This document shows, one piece after another, positions 1 to 5,870 of a stretch of 6,381 nt of DNA. The translations under genes and the position numbers were made by a program. This DNA is from JBDGSM01 sp042217615 (GTDB lineage Archaea; Nanohalarchaeota; Nanosalinia; Nanosalinales; Nanosalinaceae). The notes below the pieces were generated by a model. It did no database searches. It worked only from the letters and a program-made list of their open reading frames with translations, and was not told the DNA's origin. The stretch's first letter is position 1. The number at the start of each line of letters is the position of its first letter. The stretch covers positions 1 to 6,381 of the forward strand of contig JBDGSI010000080.1 of NCBI GenBank assembly GCA_042217615.1, read 5' to 3'.

Positions 1-443
1 AGGTTGAGTCGCTGGAAGAATGCGGTCTTTCAGAGGGAGACGCCAGGTTTGTGGCCAGAAACGGTTTCCTGGTGTTTCAGGAGCTTGAGGATGATTACGC
101 TGCTGAAGAGATTGTTACAGCGTTGAGGAAGGCCTTAAGAGAGATGGAAGAAGTTGAAGCCAGGGAACTGGAGAAGCTTATTGAAAGAGCTGATTCTGAG
201 ACCCATATGCAGCGTCTGGCTGAGAAACTTGAGAAAAACGGCGAGCTGCCGGAGGAGACAGAGCATGACCTGGATGAAGCGGTTGGAAAGGTTCTTGAAG
301 CGAATCAGGACGCTGTAGAGGATTTCAGGAACGGTAGAAGCTCTGCCTTAAACTTTTTGATGGGTCAGTTGATGCAGAGGACGAACGGCAAGGCGGATGC
401 GGAGAAGGGTAGGAAGGCCTTGGAGGAAAAGATGAAATGTTAG
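1..443 (+). CDS. gatB: GatB C-terminal part: Asp/Glu-tRNA amidotransferase subunit B (5' end outside window)
   Basis: Seen: an open frame enters from the left edge (first full codon at base 3) and gives 146 residues to the TAG at 441-443. A GTG at 51 lies inside this frame, but the 16 codons before it read as typical protein (VESLEECGLSEGDARF), so it is not the start. Family knowledge: the last ~60 residues match the YqeY-like tail domain of GatB, with an AVEDFRNGR segment followed by ALNFLMGQLMQRTNGKAD, equivalent to the family's GK-KAL-FLVGQVMK-T-GKA signature. The preceding charged part is the helical linker. GatE has a similar tail but usually GVVMK-RGKVDG, which fits less well. GatCAB converts misacylated Asp-tRNA(Asn) or Glu-tRNA(Gln) to the correct amide; the tail domain contacts tRNA. 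The amidotransfer core is upstream and not visible. The stop overlaps the next gene by 7 nt, indicating one transcript. Confidence 0.85.
   Translation, partial: VESLEECGLSEGDARFVARNGFLVFQELEDDYAAEEIVTALRKALREMEEVEARELEKLIERADSETHMQRLAEKLEKNGELPEETEHDLDEAVGKVLEANQDAVEDFRNGRSSALNFLMGQLMQRTNGKADAEKGRKALEEKMKC
422..426 (+). promoter_or_regulatory. Shine-Dalgarno GGAGG for the kinase-like gene
   Basis: GGAGG sits inside the last codons of gatB, 10 nt before the ATG at 437. It supports that start and suggests coupled translation with gatB. Confidence 0.55.
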
Positions 444-1132
444 ATAATTTTAAGGTTGAAAAGGTCTTTGAAGAAGGAGATACGAACAGTGTCTACTTGA
501 CGGAGGAGGAAACAGTTGTAAAAAAGTTCAGCAGGTTAAGCCTGGTAGCTGTCACTATTTCAACAGCTTTCACGTTTTTAGGTTTTCCACGTTTCTTCAC
601 GCGTAGAAACAGAGTTTCCTCTGTAGAAAGAATAAGAGAGTACAGCTTTGATTCCCTGAAGTTTCCAGAAATTCTTTCTCGAGAAGGAGAGAAAATAAGA
701 GAGTACAGATATGTAGAGGGTGAAAGCTTGAAGCAGAAGGCCTTAACTTCTGAGGAAGCAGCGGAGCAAGTTGGAAGAGAACTGGCTGAGATCGTGGATG
801 AGGTCTGGGAAAGAAATGTCTACTTGACTGATTACTTTCTTGAAAACTTTATACAGGCTGAGGAAGGCCTTTACTACGTTGACGCCGAGTACACAGGTTT
901 TACCGGTGGCTGGCAGCCCCGTTTTATGGATAAGGTTTCAGCAGTTCACACGTTGATGTTTCTTCCTCCCAACCGGTTTGAAAATGCTTATAACTCTTTT
1001 AGAGAAAGTTTTCCCGGTAAAATATCGTTTAAGGCCTTGTTTTTCTGTTCTATTGTTTCTCTGCTGTATGCGGTCTCTCTCGGTTCTTGGAGTGAGTTCG
1101 TGAATGTTTGGAATAATGTCAGGCGTCTATAG
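437..1132 (+). CDS. Small membrane-associated protein-kinase-like protein
   Basis: Seen: 231 residues. The catalytic landmarks of the protein kinase fold occur in order but are degenerate: a G-x-x-NSVYL loop (14-21), a lysine candidate in TVVKKF (K29/K30), a hinge-like YRYVEGESL (90-98), and a catalytic loop LTDYFLENF in which D132 and N137 have the D-x4-N spacing of HRDLKPEN. D149 in YYVDAEYTG stands where DFG would be. The alpha-C region is reduced, and a hydrophobic stretch (about 35-50) follows the lysine. A likely membrane helix lies at about 197-215 (FKALFFCSIVSLLYAVSLG). Family knowledge: such short forms resemble Bud32/RIO/LPS-core-kinase-like proteins. Inference: an active or vestigial kinase held at the membrane, substrate unknown. 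It overlaps gatB by 7 nt and meets the minus-strand amphi-Trp gene with 4 nt between stops. It is not Bud32 itself: the usual HGDL-x-x-x-N motif is absent. Confidence 0.6.
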   Translation: MLDNFKVEKVFEEGDTNSVYLTEEETVVKKFSRLSLVAVTISTAFTFLGFPRFFTRRNRVSSVERIREYSFDSLKFPEILSREGEKIREYRYVEGESLKQKALTSEEAAEQVGRELAEIVDEVWERNVYLTDYFLENFIQAEEGLYYVDAEYTGFTGGWQPRFMDKVSAVHTLMFLPPNRFENAYNSFRESFPGKISFKALFFCSIVSLLYAVSLGSWSEFVNVWNNVRRL

Positions 1133-1135
1133 GGG

Positions 1136-1145
1136 TTTATTTTTC
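1136..1145 (+). terminator. Possible U-rich stop signal after the kinase-like gene
   Basis: TTTATTTTTC begins 4 nt after the kinase-like stop codon. Archaeal transcription can end on such T runs without a hairpin. It also codes for the C-terminus of the opposing amphi-Trp gene, so the T richness may be incidental. Confidence 0.3.
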
Positions 1146-1346
1146 GCCTGTTTCTTTTACTTTGAATCCTATTTCGAGTTCTTCTTCGTTCGAGAATATT
1201 CTGAGCGGTATTGAGTTGCCTACTGGCTGAAATACTTTCCAGTTGTCTCCGTCTATAGCTACTGAGTCGCCGGATTCAAGGGAGTTAGCTACATCTCTCA
1301 GGAATGATGCTGCGTCTTCTCGCCGAAGTCTGAACTCTTTATCCAC
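1137..1346 (-). CDS. Amphi-Trp domain protein
   Basis: Seen: 69 residues from a GTG start to a TAA. The pattern is an N-terminal beta strand (EFRLRREDAASFLRDVANSLESGD), a basic-acidic helix ending in SGDSVAIDGDNWKVF, then PVGNSIPLRIFSNEEELEIGFKVK. Family knowledge: this matches the amphi-Trp domain, a short single-domain family frequent in halophilic archaea, with an R-E-A--L--LA--L--G helix, a strand carrying the aspartate/glycine turn, and a terminal ELEI-like strand. Its biochemical role is not established. Start choice: GTG at 1346 is the only start codon in frame before the helix; no clear Shine-Dalgarno is visible. It begins 10 nt after the stop of the AAA ATPase on the same strand, so it is probably co-transcribed and perhaps translationally coupled. 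Confidence is good for the family, low for any function. Confidence 0.7.
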   Translation of the reverse strand: MDKEFRLRREDAASFLRDVANSLESGDSVAIDGDNWKVFQPVGNSIPLRIFSNEEELEIGFKVKETGEK

Positions 1347-1356
1347 CTTGAATCAC

Positions 1357-2622
1357 TTATGCAAACATCTCCTCCGGATGCCTGTTCTCTCCTGAAAGGA
1401 AGTCTTTCTCAACTCCTACATTACCTTCTTTCAGGTCTGTAATTGCGTCTCTGAAGTCCTCCATTTCAACCTCTGCCTCTGAAACATCTTCAAACCTGTC
1501 AAGAGCATTTACAGAGGCCTGACGTACAATCTGTTTAATGTCTCTGCCTGTGAAGTCTTCCTCTAACTCGGCTGCCACCATTCCCAGGCTTACGCTGTCT
1601 GCAAGATCAATTCTCCGGGTGTGAACCTTAAGGATCTCTTCCTTGGCTTCAGCATCCGGTACAGGCACTTCGATTGCAGAAGTCCTGTTCAAAAGAGCTG
1701 GATCGATTATATCTGGTGTGTTGGTGGCAAAAATCGAAATCACGCTTCCTTCCTCACTATCTAATCCATCCAACTCCGATAAAAGCTGAGACATTGTTCT
1801 CTCAACTTCTTCGCCGCCGTGACGCCTGTCATCAAGACGTTTCTTGGCAATAGCATCTATCTCATCTATAAATACGATTGCAGGGTTATCAGAGGAACGG
1901 GCCTGCTCATAAAGCCGCTTAACCTTCTTAGCGCCTTCACCGATAAACTTCTCGACAAGTTGAGGCCCGTTAATCATAAACATATCGGCGTTGTACTCAT
2001 TGCTTAAGGCCTTAACTAGATGTGTTTTACCTGTTCCAGGCCTTCCTACAAGCAGCATGCTTTTATCCATGTCCATTCCCCATTCCTTGATTCTCTTCTT
2101 CTTATCGGAGTCTAACTGGGCTCCAACGTTTGAGGAAAGATTCTTTATCACATGGTCAAGGCCTCCAACATCCTGGAAAGTAGTATCTGTTTCAATAGGT
2201 TTGAATTCTGCGTCCCGGCCTTTATCAACAATATCGGTTACTTTGAAACTGTTAGGGTCCAGTGCTACTTCTGTACCTGGCTTAAAATCTTCTGCTTCGT
2301 ATCCGCTTGGTACTTCCACTCCGTAACGGCCTTTCATGTTTCCTGAGGCCTCTACCCAGATACGGTCTCCGTCAAATTCGGATACAACAACTCCTCTAAG
2401 TACAGGAGTCTTCAGTTCAGTTCCGTTAGGGTTTTTTACCCTGCTCTGCTGCTGCTGGAAGTACTGAGGGAACTGAACCTTCTGCTTGCTTCCTTTACTC
2501 TTCTGATTCTCTTCGTCCTGATTTTCCTTCTCCTTCATTTGCTCCGAAGTATCTTCATTTCCCATCTTAAACACCTGTTTTAAACTCTGGATCAATTTTC
2601 TGAACCAGGTCTCTAAACCCAT
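1357..2622 (-). CDS. PAN/Rpt-like AAA ATPase (proteasome-activating nucleotidase type), divergent
   Basis: Seen (421 residues from ATG 2622): a polar K/E/Q-rich N-terminus (about 20-60) without a convincing coiled coil; an OB-like domain (about 72-130, LRGVVVSEFDGDRIWVEASG and KPGTEVALDPNSFKV); then one AAA module. The AAA module has DVGGLD, Walker A GRPGTGKT (193-200, K199), pore loop KFIGEGAK (225-232), Walker B VFIDEID (D253/E254), sensor-1 Asn in ATNTPD (N301) and a TGRDIKQIV helix. The C-terminus is MFA, close to the HbYX tail used to dock on 20S proteasomes. Family knowledge: PAN hexamers unfold proteins for the 20S core. Odd: Walker A has R where PAN has P, and the usual LLRPGRFDR arginine-finger segment is LLNRTSA, three residues shorter. 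Start: ATG 2622 follows GGTG at 5 nt spacing; GTG 2628 is an in-frame alternative. The amphi-Trp gene follows. A non-proteasomal AAA unfoldase is possible. Confidence 0.75.
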   Translation of the reverse strand: MGLETWFRKLIQSLKQVFKMGNEDTSEQMKEKENQDEENQKSKGSKQKVQFPQYFQQQQSRVKNPNGTELKTPVLRGVVVSEFDGDRIWVEASGNMKGRYGVEVPSGYEAEDFKPGTEVALDPNSFKVTDIVDKGRDAEFKPIETDTTFQDVGGLDHVIKNLSSNVGAQLDSDKKKRIKEWGMDMDKSMLLVGRPGTGKTHLVKALSNEYNADMFMINGPQLVEKFIGEGAKKVKRLYEQARSSDNPAIVFIDEIDAIAKKRLDDRRHGGEEVERTMSQLLSELDGLDSEEGSVISIFATNTPDIIDPALLNRTSAIEVPVPDAEAKEEILKVHTRRIDLADSVSLGMVAAELEEDFTGRDIKQIVRQASVNALDRFEDVSEAEVEMEDFRDAITDLKEGNVGVEKDFLSGENRHPEEMFA

Positions 2623-2627
2623 CAACA

Positions 2628-2631
2628 CACC
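2628..2631 (-). promoter_or_regulatory. Shine-Dalgarno GGTG favouring ATG 2622 for the AAA ATPase
   Basis: On the minus strand GGTG lies 5 nt before ATG 2622 and overlaps the alternative GTG start at 2628. The spacing suits ATG 2622. A short or absent leader is also possible because the TATA-like box is only about 27 nt upstream of 2628. Confidence 0.45.
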
Positions 2632-2651
2632 AAGGGAATGCCCTTCTTATC

Positions 2652-2659
2652 TTTATAAA
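2652..2659. promoter_or_regulatory. Symmetric TATA box TTTATAAA between divergent ATPase and pyruvate kinase genes
   Basis: TTTATAAA is self-complementary and lies between divergently transcribed genes. On the minus strand it would place transcription start near 2629, at or just before the ATPase start. On the plus strand it would place it near 2682, giving pyruvate kinase a leader of about 65 nt from ATG 2749, or almost none for the upstream GTG at 2686. Whether both directions use it is inference. Confidence 0.5.
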
Positions 2660-2713
2660 TCGAACTTGTAAAAGCCTCAAATCCGGTGAAAGGCCTTCAA
2701 ACAGAAGCACCTG

Positions 2714-2721
2714 CTTTTAAG
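2714..2721 (+). promoter_or_regulatory. pyk: Possible second TATA-like box for pyruvate kinase
   Basis: CTTTTAAG is centred about 31 nt before ATG 2749, close to the spacing expected for a transcript with a very short leader. It competes with the TTTATAAA box further upstream. It is weak evidence alone, but it favours 2749 as the start. Confidence 0.3.
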
Positions 2722-2748
2722 CCTCCGGTTTCAAATATCTTGACAGGT

Positions 2749-4152
2749 ATGAAAAATACGAAAATTGTTTCAACTATCGGACCTGCAACCGATTCTGAGG
2801 AAAAAATCGAACAGATAATTGACGCCGGCGTTAATGTTATAAGGCAGAACTTCTCCCATGTAAGCCATGAAGAGCATAAAGAAGTTTATAACCGTGTAAG
2901 AAGTGTTTCAGAGAAAGTAGCTATCATGGCTGATACTAAAGGCCCTGAAATCAGGCTGGGCCAGGTTGAAGAAGGTACAGTCTTGGAGAAAGGCCATAAA
3001 GTTGAGTTGACGACTGATGAGGTTACCGGTGATGAGGATCTTCTTTCTGTGAACTATAGTGATTTCCTTGATTACATAGAGGCAGGTGATGAAGTCCGTA
3101 TAGATGATGGAAAGATTGAATTAGAGGTTGAAGAAGTTGACGGCACAGCAACCTGTCAAATTGTTTTTGGAGGAGAAGTATCTTCTAGGAAAGCTGTTAA
3201 TGTTCCAGGCAGGGATATAGGCCTTCAGGCTCCGACGGAGAAAGATAAGAGGGATATAGAGTTTGCGGCGAAGAATGGATATGATTTTATCTCCCTCAGC
3301 TTTGTCAAAGAGCCTTCAGACGTTGAGGAAGTCCGTGAAATTTTGGAGGAGAATGGTTCGGATGCCAAGATCATCTCCAAAATTGAACATCCAAAGGGGG
3401 TTGAAAACTTTGATGAGATTCTGGAGGTAACGGACGCAGTAATGGTGGCGCGTGGAGACCTGGGAGTTGAGACTCCTGCAGCGGAACTGCCTATGCTCCA
3501 AAAGGAAATGATCGAGAAATGTAACAAAGCCAGTAAACCTGTCATCACAGCAACACAGATGCTTGAATCAATGACAGAAACACCTGCAGCAACCAGGGCA
3601 GAGATCTCAGACGTTGCCAACGCAGTTCTGGATGGAACGGACGCAGTAATGCTTTCAGGAGAGACAGCGGTCGGAGAATACCCTGTAGAAACAGTCCGGT
3701 TCATGGCGTCAGTAGTTGAAGAAACAGAGTCAACAATTGAAGAAAGAGAACACCACACAGTACAGGATGTTTCAGAAAACGTTCAGGAAATCATCTGCAA
3801 AAATGCCTGGCAGGCCTCAGAAGAAATCAAAGCTGACAACATAGTAGCACATACAGAAACAGGAAGTACAGCGCAACACATCGCCAAGCACAGACCTGAA
3901 ACCAGGATCATAGCATTCACAAACTCAGAAACCACTGAGAGACAGCTTCAACTGGTCTGGGGGGTAAAACCTTTCTACATGGAGTTCGCGGATACTCTGG
4001 ATCAGATGATAGAAGACTCCGCCGAGAGACTGAAGACACTTGAACTGGCGGAAGAAGGCCACGACACAATCTTCGCCGCCGGCATTCCAACCAACACAGA
4101 GGGAACCACAAACACCCTTCAGATCAGAGACACAGAAGAACTTACGGAATAA
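2749..4152 (+). CDS. pyk: Pyruvate kinase
   Basis: Converts phosphoenolpyruvate and ADP to pyruvate and ATP in the cytosol, the last step of glycolysis. Seen (467 residues from ATG 2749): KIVSTIGPA at the N-terminus, R32-x-NFSH, DTKGPEIR (62-69), a B domain with RIDDGKIEL, SRKAVNVPG (usually KGVNLPG), the active-site segment IISKIEHPKGVENF with K211 and E213, ARGDLG with D237, TATQMLESM, ATRAEISDVANAVLDGTDAVMLSGETA, and a C-terminal domain ending GIPTNTEGTTN. Length is standard, and no extra PEP-utiliser domain is attached. Known: Glu in KGPEIR, rather than Lys, marks the potassium-dependent type, fitting a salt-in cell. Start: homologues begin just before KTKIV, so ATG 2749 is preferred. GTG 2686 would add 21 residues (KGLQTEAPAFKPPVSNILTG) and cannot be excluded. 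Codon style changes near base 3450. The phosphorylase gene follows after a terminator. Confidence 0.93.
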   Translation: MKNTKIVSTIGPATDSEEKIEQIIDAGVNVIRQNFSHVSHEEHKEVYNRVRSVSEKVAIMADTKGPEIRLGQVEEGTVLEKGHKVELTTDEVTGDEDLLSVNYSDFLDYIEAGDEVRIDDGKIELEVEEVDGTATCQIVFGGEVSSRKAVNVPGRDIGLQAPTEKDKRDIEFAAKNGYDFISLSFVKEPSDVEEVREILEENGSDAKIISKIEHPKGVENFDEILEVTDAVMVARGDLGVETPAAELPMLQKEMIEKCNKASKPVITATQMLESMTETPAATRAEISDVANAVLDGTDAVMLSGETAVGEYPVETVRFMASVVEETESTIEEREHHTVQDVSENVQEIICKNAWQASEEIKADNIVAHTETGSTAQHIAKHRPETRIIAFTNSETTERQLQLVWGVKPFYMEFADTLDQMIEDSAERLKTLELAEEGHDTIFAAGIPTNTEGTTNTLQIRDTEELTE

Positions 4153-4173
4153 AAAAGGCCTTCATCTTCCCCC

Positions 4174-4194
4174 TCTCTTTTTTCTTCTTTTTCT
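4174..4194 (+). terminator. U-rich terminator of pyruvate kinase
   Basis: A pyrimidine tract with T runs at 4178-4183 and 4188-4192 lies about 25 nt past the pyk stop. No hairpin precedes it, which is normal for archaeal intrinsic termination. It suggests the phosphorylase has its own promoter. Confidence 0.6.
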
Positions 4195-4247
4195 CAGAAA
4201 ACCGGTGTTTTCTTAACCCGGAACTGCGTACTACTAATTTGTACTGT

Positions 4248-5837
4248 ATGAGCAGAGAGATAGCATACTTCACGATGGAGATCGGCCTGGAACCAGGGAT
4301 TAAAACTTACAGCGGAGGCCTTGGAATACTTGCAGGAGACACGGTTAAGACAGCGGCTGACCACGGCCTGAACTTTTACGCTGTAACCCTTCTCTACAGA
4401 AACGGGTTTTTCCAGCAGAAAATCCAGGATCAGAAACAGGTAGAGAAACCGCAGCAATGGAACTACACAGAGAAACTGGAAGACCTAGGGGTCCAGACAT
4501 CCATAGAACTGAGAGACAGAACCGTTGACGTAAAAATCTGGAGGAAAAAAGTGGAAGGAGAAAAAGGAGATGCAGAAGTACTTTTCCTGGACACAGGCCT
4601 TGACTCAAACACTGAAGAGGACAGAGAACTGACCTCCCGGCTTTACATGGGAGACAGAGAAACACGTCTATGCCAGGAGGCCTTACTCGGTATCGCAGGA
4701 GTCAAAGCAGTAAACGCGTTAGACAGAAACCCTGACTACTTCCACATGAATGAGGGACACTCCGCACTCCTTGTAACAGAAACAGACAGGAAAAAAGTAT
4801 TCACAACACATACCCCGGTCGCTGCAGGCCACGACACATTCAATACTGAACTGGTTCAAAAAGTGCTTCCAGAAAGCCGTGTAAAAGGCCTTGAACTGGA
4901 GGAAGAGCTGAACATGACAGAACTGGCTTTAGAAAACTCTTCATACAGGAACGCAGTCTCTGACATACATAAAGAAGTTACAGAGAAAATGTTTCCAGAG
5001 TACAGCTTTGACGCAGTCACAAACGGTATACATACGCCTACATGGGCTTCTGAACCGTTCAAACAGCTTTTTGACAGGCATGTGTCTCGGTGGAGGATAG
5101 ATCCATCCAGACTCACCAAAATAGCAGGAGTAAAAACCAGTAAAGTCTGGGAAGCCAAGAAAAAATCCAAGGAAGAACTTGGAGAACTAATACAAGACAG
5201 GGAAGGCCCTGAATTCGACCAGGAAAAGTTTACTGTAGGCTTCGCAAGAAGAAGCACAGGTTACAAACGCCCGGCTCTAATATTCAAAGACATAGAACGG
5301 TTAGAAAAAATAGCGGGTCAAAACGGAGGCCTCCAGCTTGTATACGCAGGAAAAGCACATCCAGAAGATACTGAAGGAAAAAAATTAATCAAAAAAGTCC
5401 TGACATACTCCGACATGCTTGAAAACGTTGAAATCTTCTTTATAGAAAACTACGGAATGAACGAGGCCTTAAAAGTGGTTTCAGGTTGCGACTTATGGCT
5501 TAACAATCCTGAAAGAGGTAAAGAGGCCTCAGGAACTTCAGGGATGAAAGCCGCTGCCAATGGAACGCCCCAGCTATCTACAATGGATGGCTGGTGGCCT
5601 GAAGGCCATATAGAAGGAGTTACAGGATGGAGCATAGGGGAGGAATACGTTGAAGGCGAAGACGAAGACAGAATCGACTCAGCATCCATCTACAAAAAAA
5701 TGGAGAAAATCATGTCCATCTACAGAAACGAACGAAAAGACTGGATCAAAATAATAAAAAACAGTATAGCACTCAACGCATCCCGGTTCAACACAGACAC
5801 AATGCTCAAAGAATATCTGGCCAGAGCATACAAATAA
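4248..5837 (+). CDS. glgP: Alpha-glucan (glycogen/maltodextrin) phosphorylase, GT35
   Basis: Releases glucose-1-phosphate from the ends of alpha-1,4-glucans using phosphate and pyridoxal phosphate. Seen (529 residues): YSGGLGILAGD (21-31), LLYRNGFFQQ, HMNEGHSA (NEGH 168-171), TTHTPVAAGHDTF with H188, NGIHTPTW (259-266), ARRSTGYKRP (333-342), GKAHPED (368-374), EASGTSGMK with K434, the expected PLP Schiff-base lysine, and DGWWPEG. These match the short bacterial/archaeal phosphorylase branch, not the ~800-residue animal/E. coli form. The segment before the PLP motif reads NPERGKEASG instead of the common NPRRPLEASG. Start: ATG 4248 precedes SREIAYFTME as in homologues; a TTG three codons earlier is unlikely. 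A weak CTTAA at 4212-4216 may be its TATA element. Inference: it works with pyruvate kinase upstream in catabolism of stored or imported glucan. Confidence 0.93.
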   Translation: MSREIAYFTMEIGLEPGIKTYSGGLGILAGDTVKTAADHGLNFYAVTLLYRNGFFQQKIQDQKQVEKPQQWNYTEKLEDLGVQTSIELRDRTVDVKIWRKKVEGEKGDAEVLFLDTGLDSNTEEDRELTSRLYMGDRETRLCQEALLGIAGVKAVNALDRNPDYFHMNEGHSALLVTETDRKKVFTTHTPVAAGHDTFNTELVQKVLPESRVKGLELEEELNMTELALENSSYRNAVSDIHKEVTEKMFPEYSFDAVTNGIHTPTWASEPFKQLFDRHVSRWRIDPSRLTKIAGVKTSKVWEAKKKSKEELGELIQDREGPEFDQEKFTVGFARRSTGYKRPALIFKDIERLEKIAGQNGGLQLVYAGKAHPEDTEGKKLIKKVLTYSDMLENVEIFFIENYGMNEALKVVSGCDLWLNNPERGKEASGTSGMKAAANGTPQLSTMDGWWPEGHIEGVTGWSIGEEYVEGEDEDRIDSASIYKKMEKIMSIYRNERKDWIKIIKNSIALNASRFNTDTMLKEYLARAYK

Positions 5838-5856
5838 AAGAATAATCTAACTATGT

Positions 5857-5861
5857 GGTGG
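5857..5861 (+). promoter_or_regulatory. Shine-Dalgarno GGTGG choosing ATG 5871
   Basis: GGTGG lies 9 nt before ATG 5871. It falls inside the codons that would follow the alternative ATG 5853 (MWWRGK), which has no ribosome-binding site of its own. Confidence 0.5.
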
Positions 5862-5870
5862 CGGGGGAAA

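Noticed and set aside
51..443. GTG at 51 as the start of a separate small protein
   Set aside because: The frame is open back to the window edge and the upstream residues fit the GatB helical region, so this is an internal codon of a truncated gene.
130..1037. The K-A-L peptide recurring in GatB and the kinase-like protein as a protein repeat
   Set aside because: It follows from the DNA word AAGGCCTT; elsewhere the same word is read as G-L, A-S or R-P, so the repeat is at DNA level.
1991..2326. Plus-strand open frame of 111 codons opposite the AAA ATPase
   Set aside because: The minus strand carries the Walker A region and OB domain of the ATPase here; the plus frame has no family features.
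2652..2731. A regulatory hairpin or riboswitch in the pyk leader
   Set aside because: No convincing paired structure or known riboswitch core is visible; the region is explained by TATA-like boxes and a possible N-terminal extension.
3225..3758. A 177-codon open frame on the minus strand across pyruvate kinase
   Set aside because: It lies fully inside a gene with a complete set of pyruvate kinase motifs; its Ser/Thr-rich product is the usual shadow of an acidic protein read in reverse.
4856..5257. Minus-strand open frame of 133 codons within the phosphorylase
   Set aside because: Shadow of glgP, Ser/Leu-rich, no recognisable motif, no ribosome-binding site or promoter.
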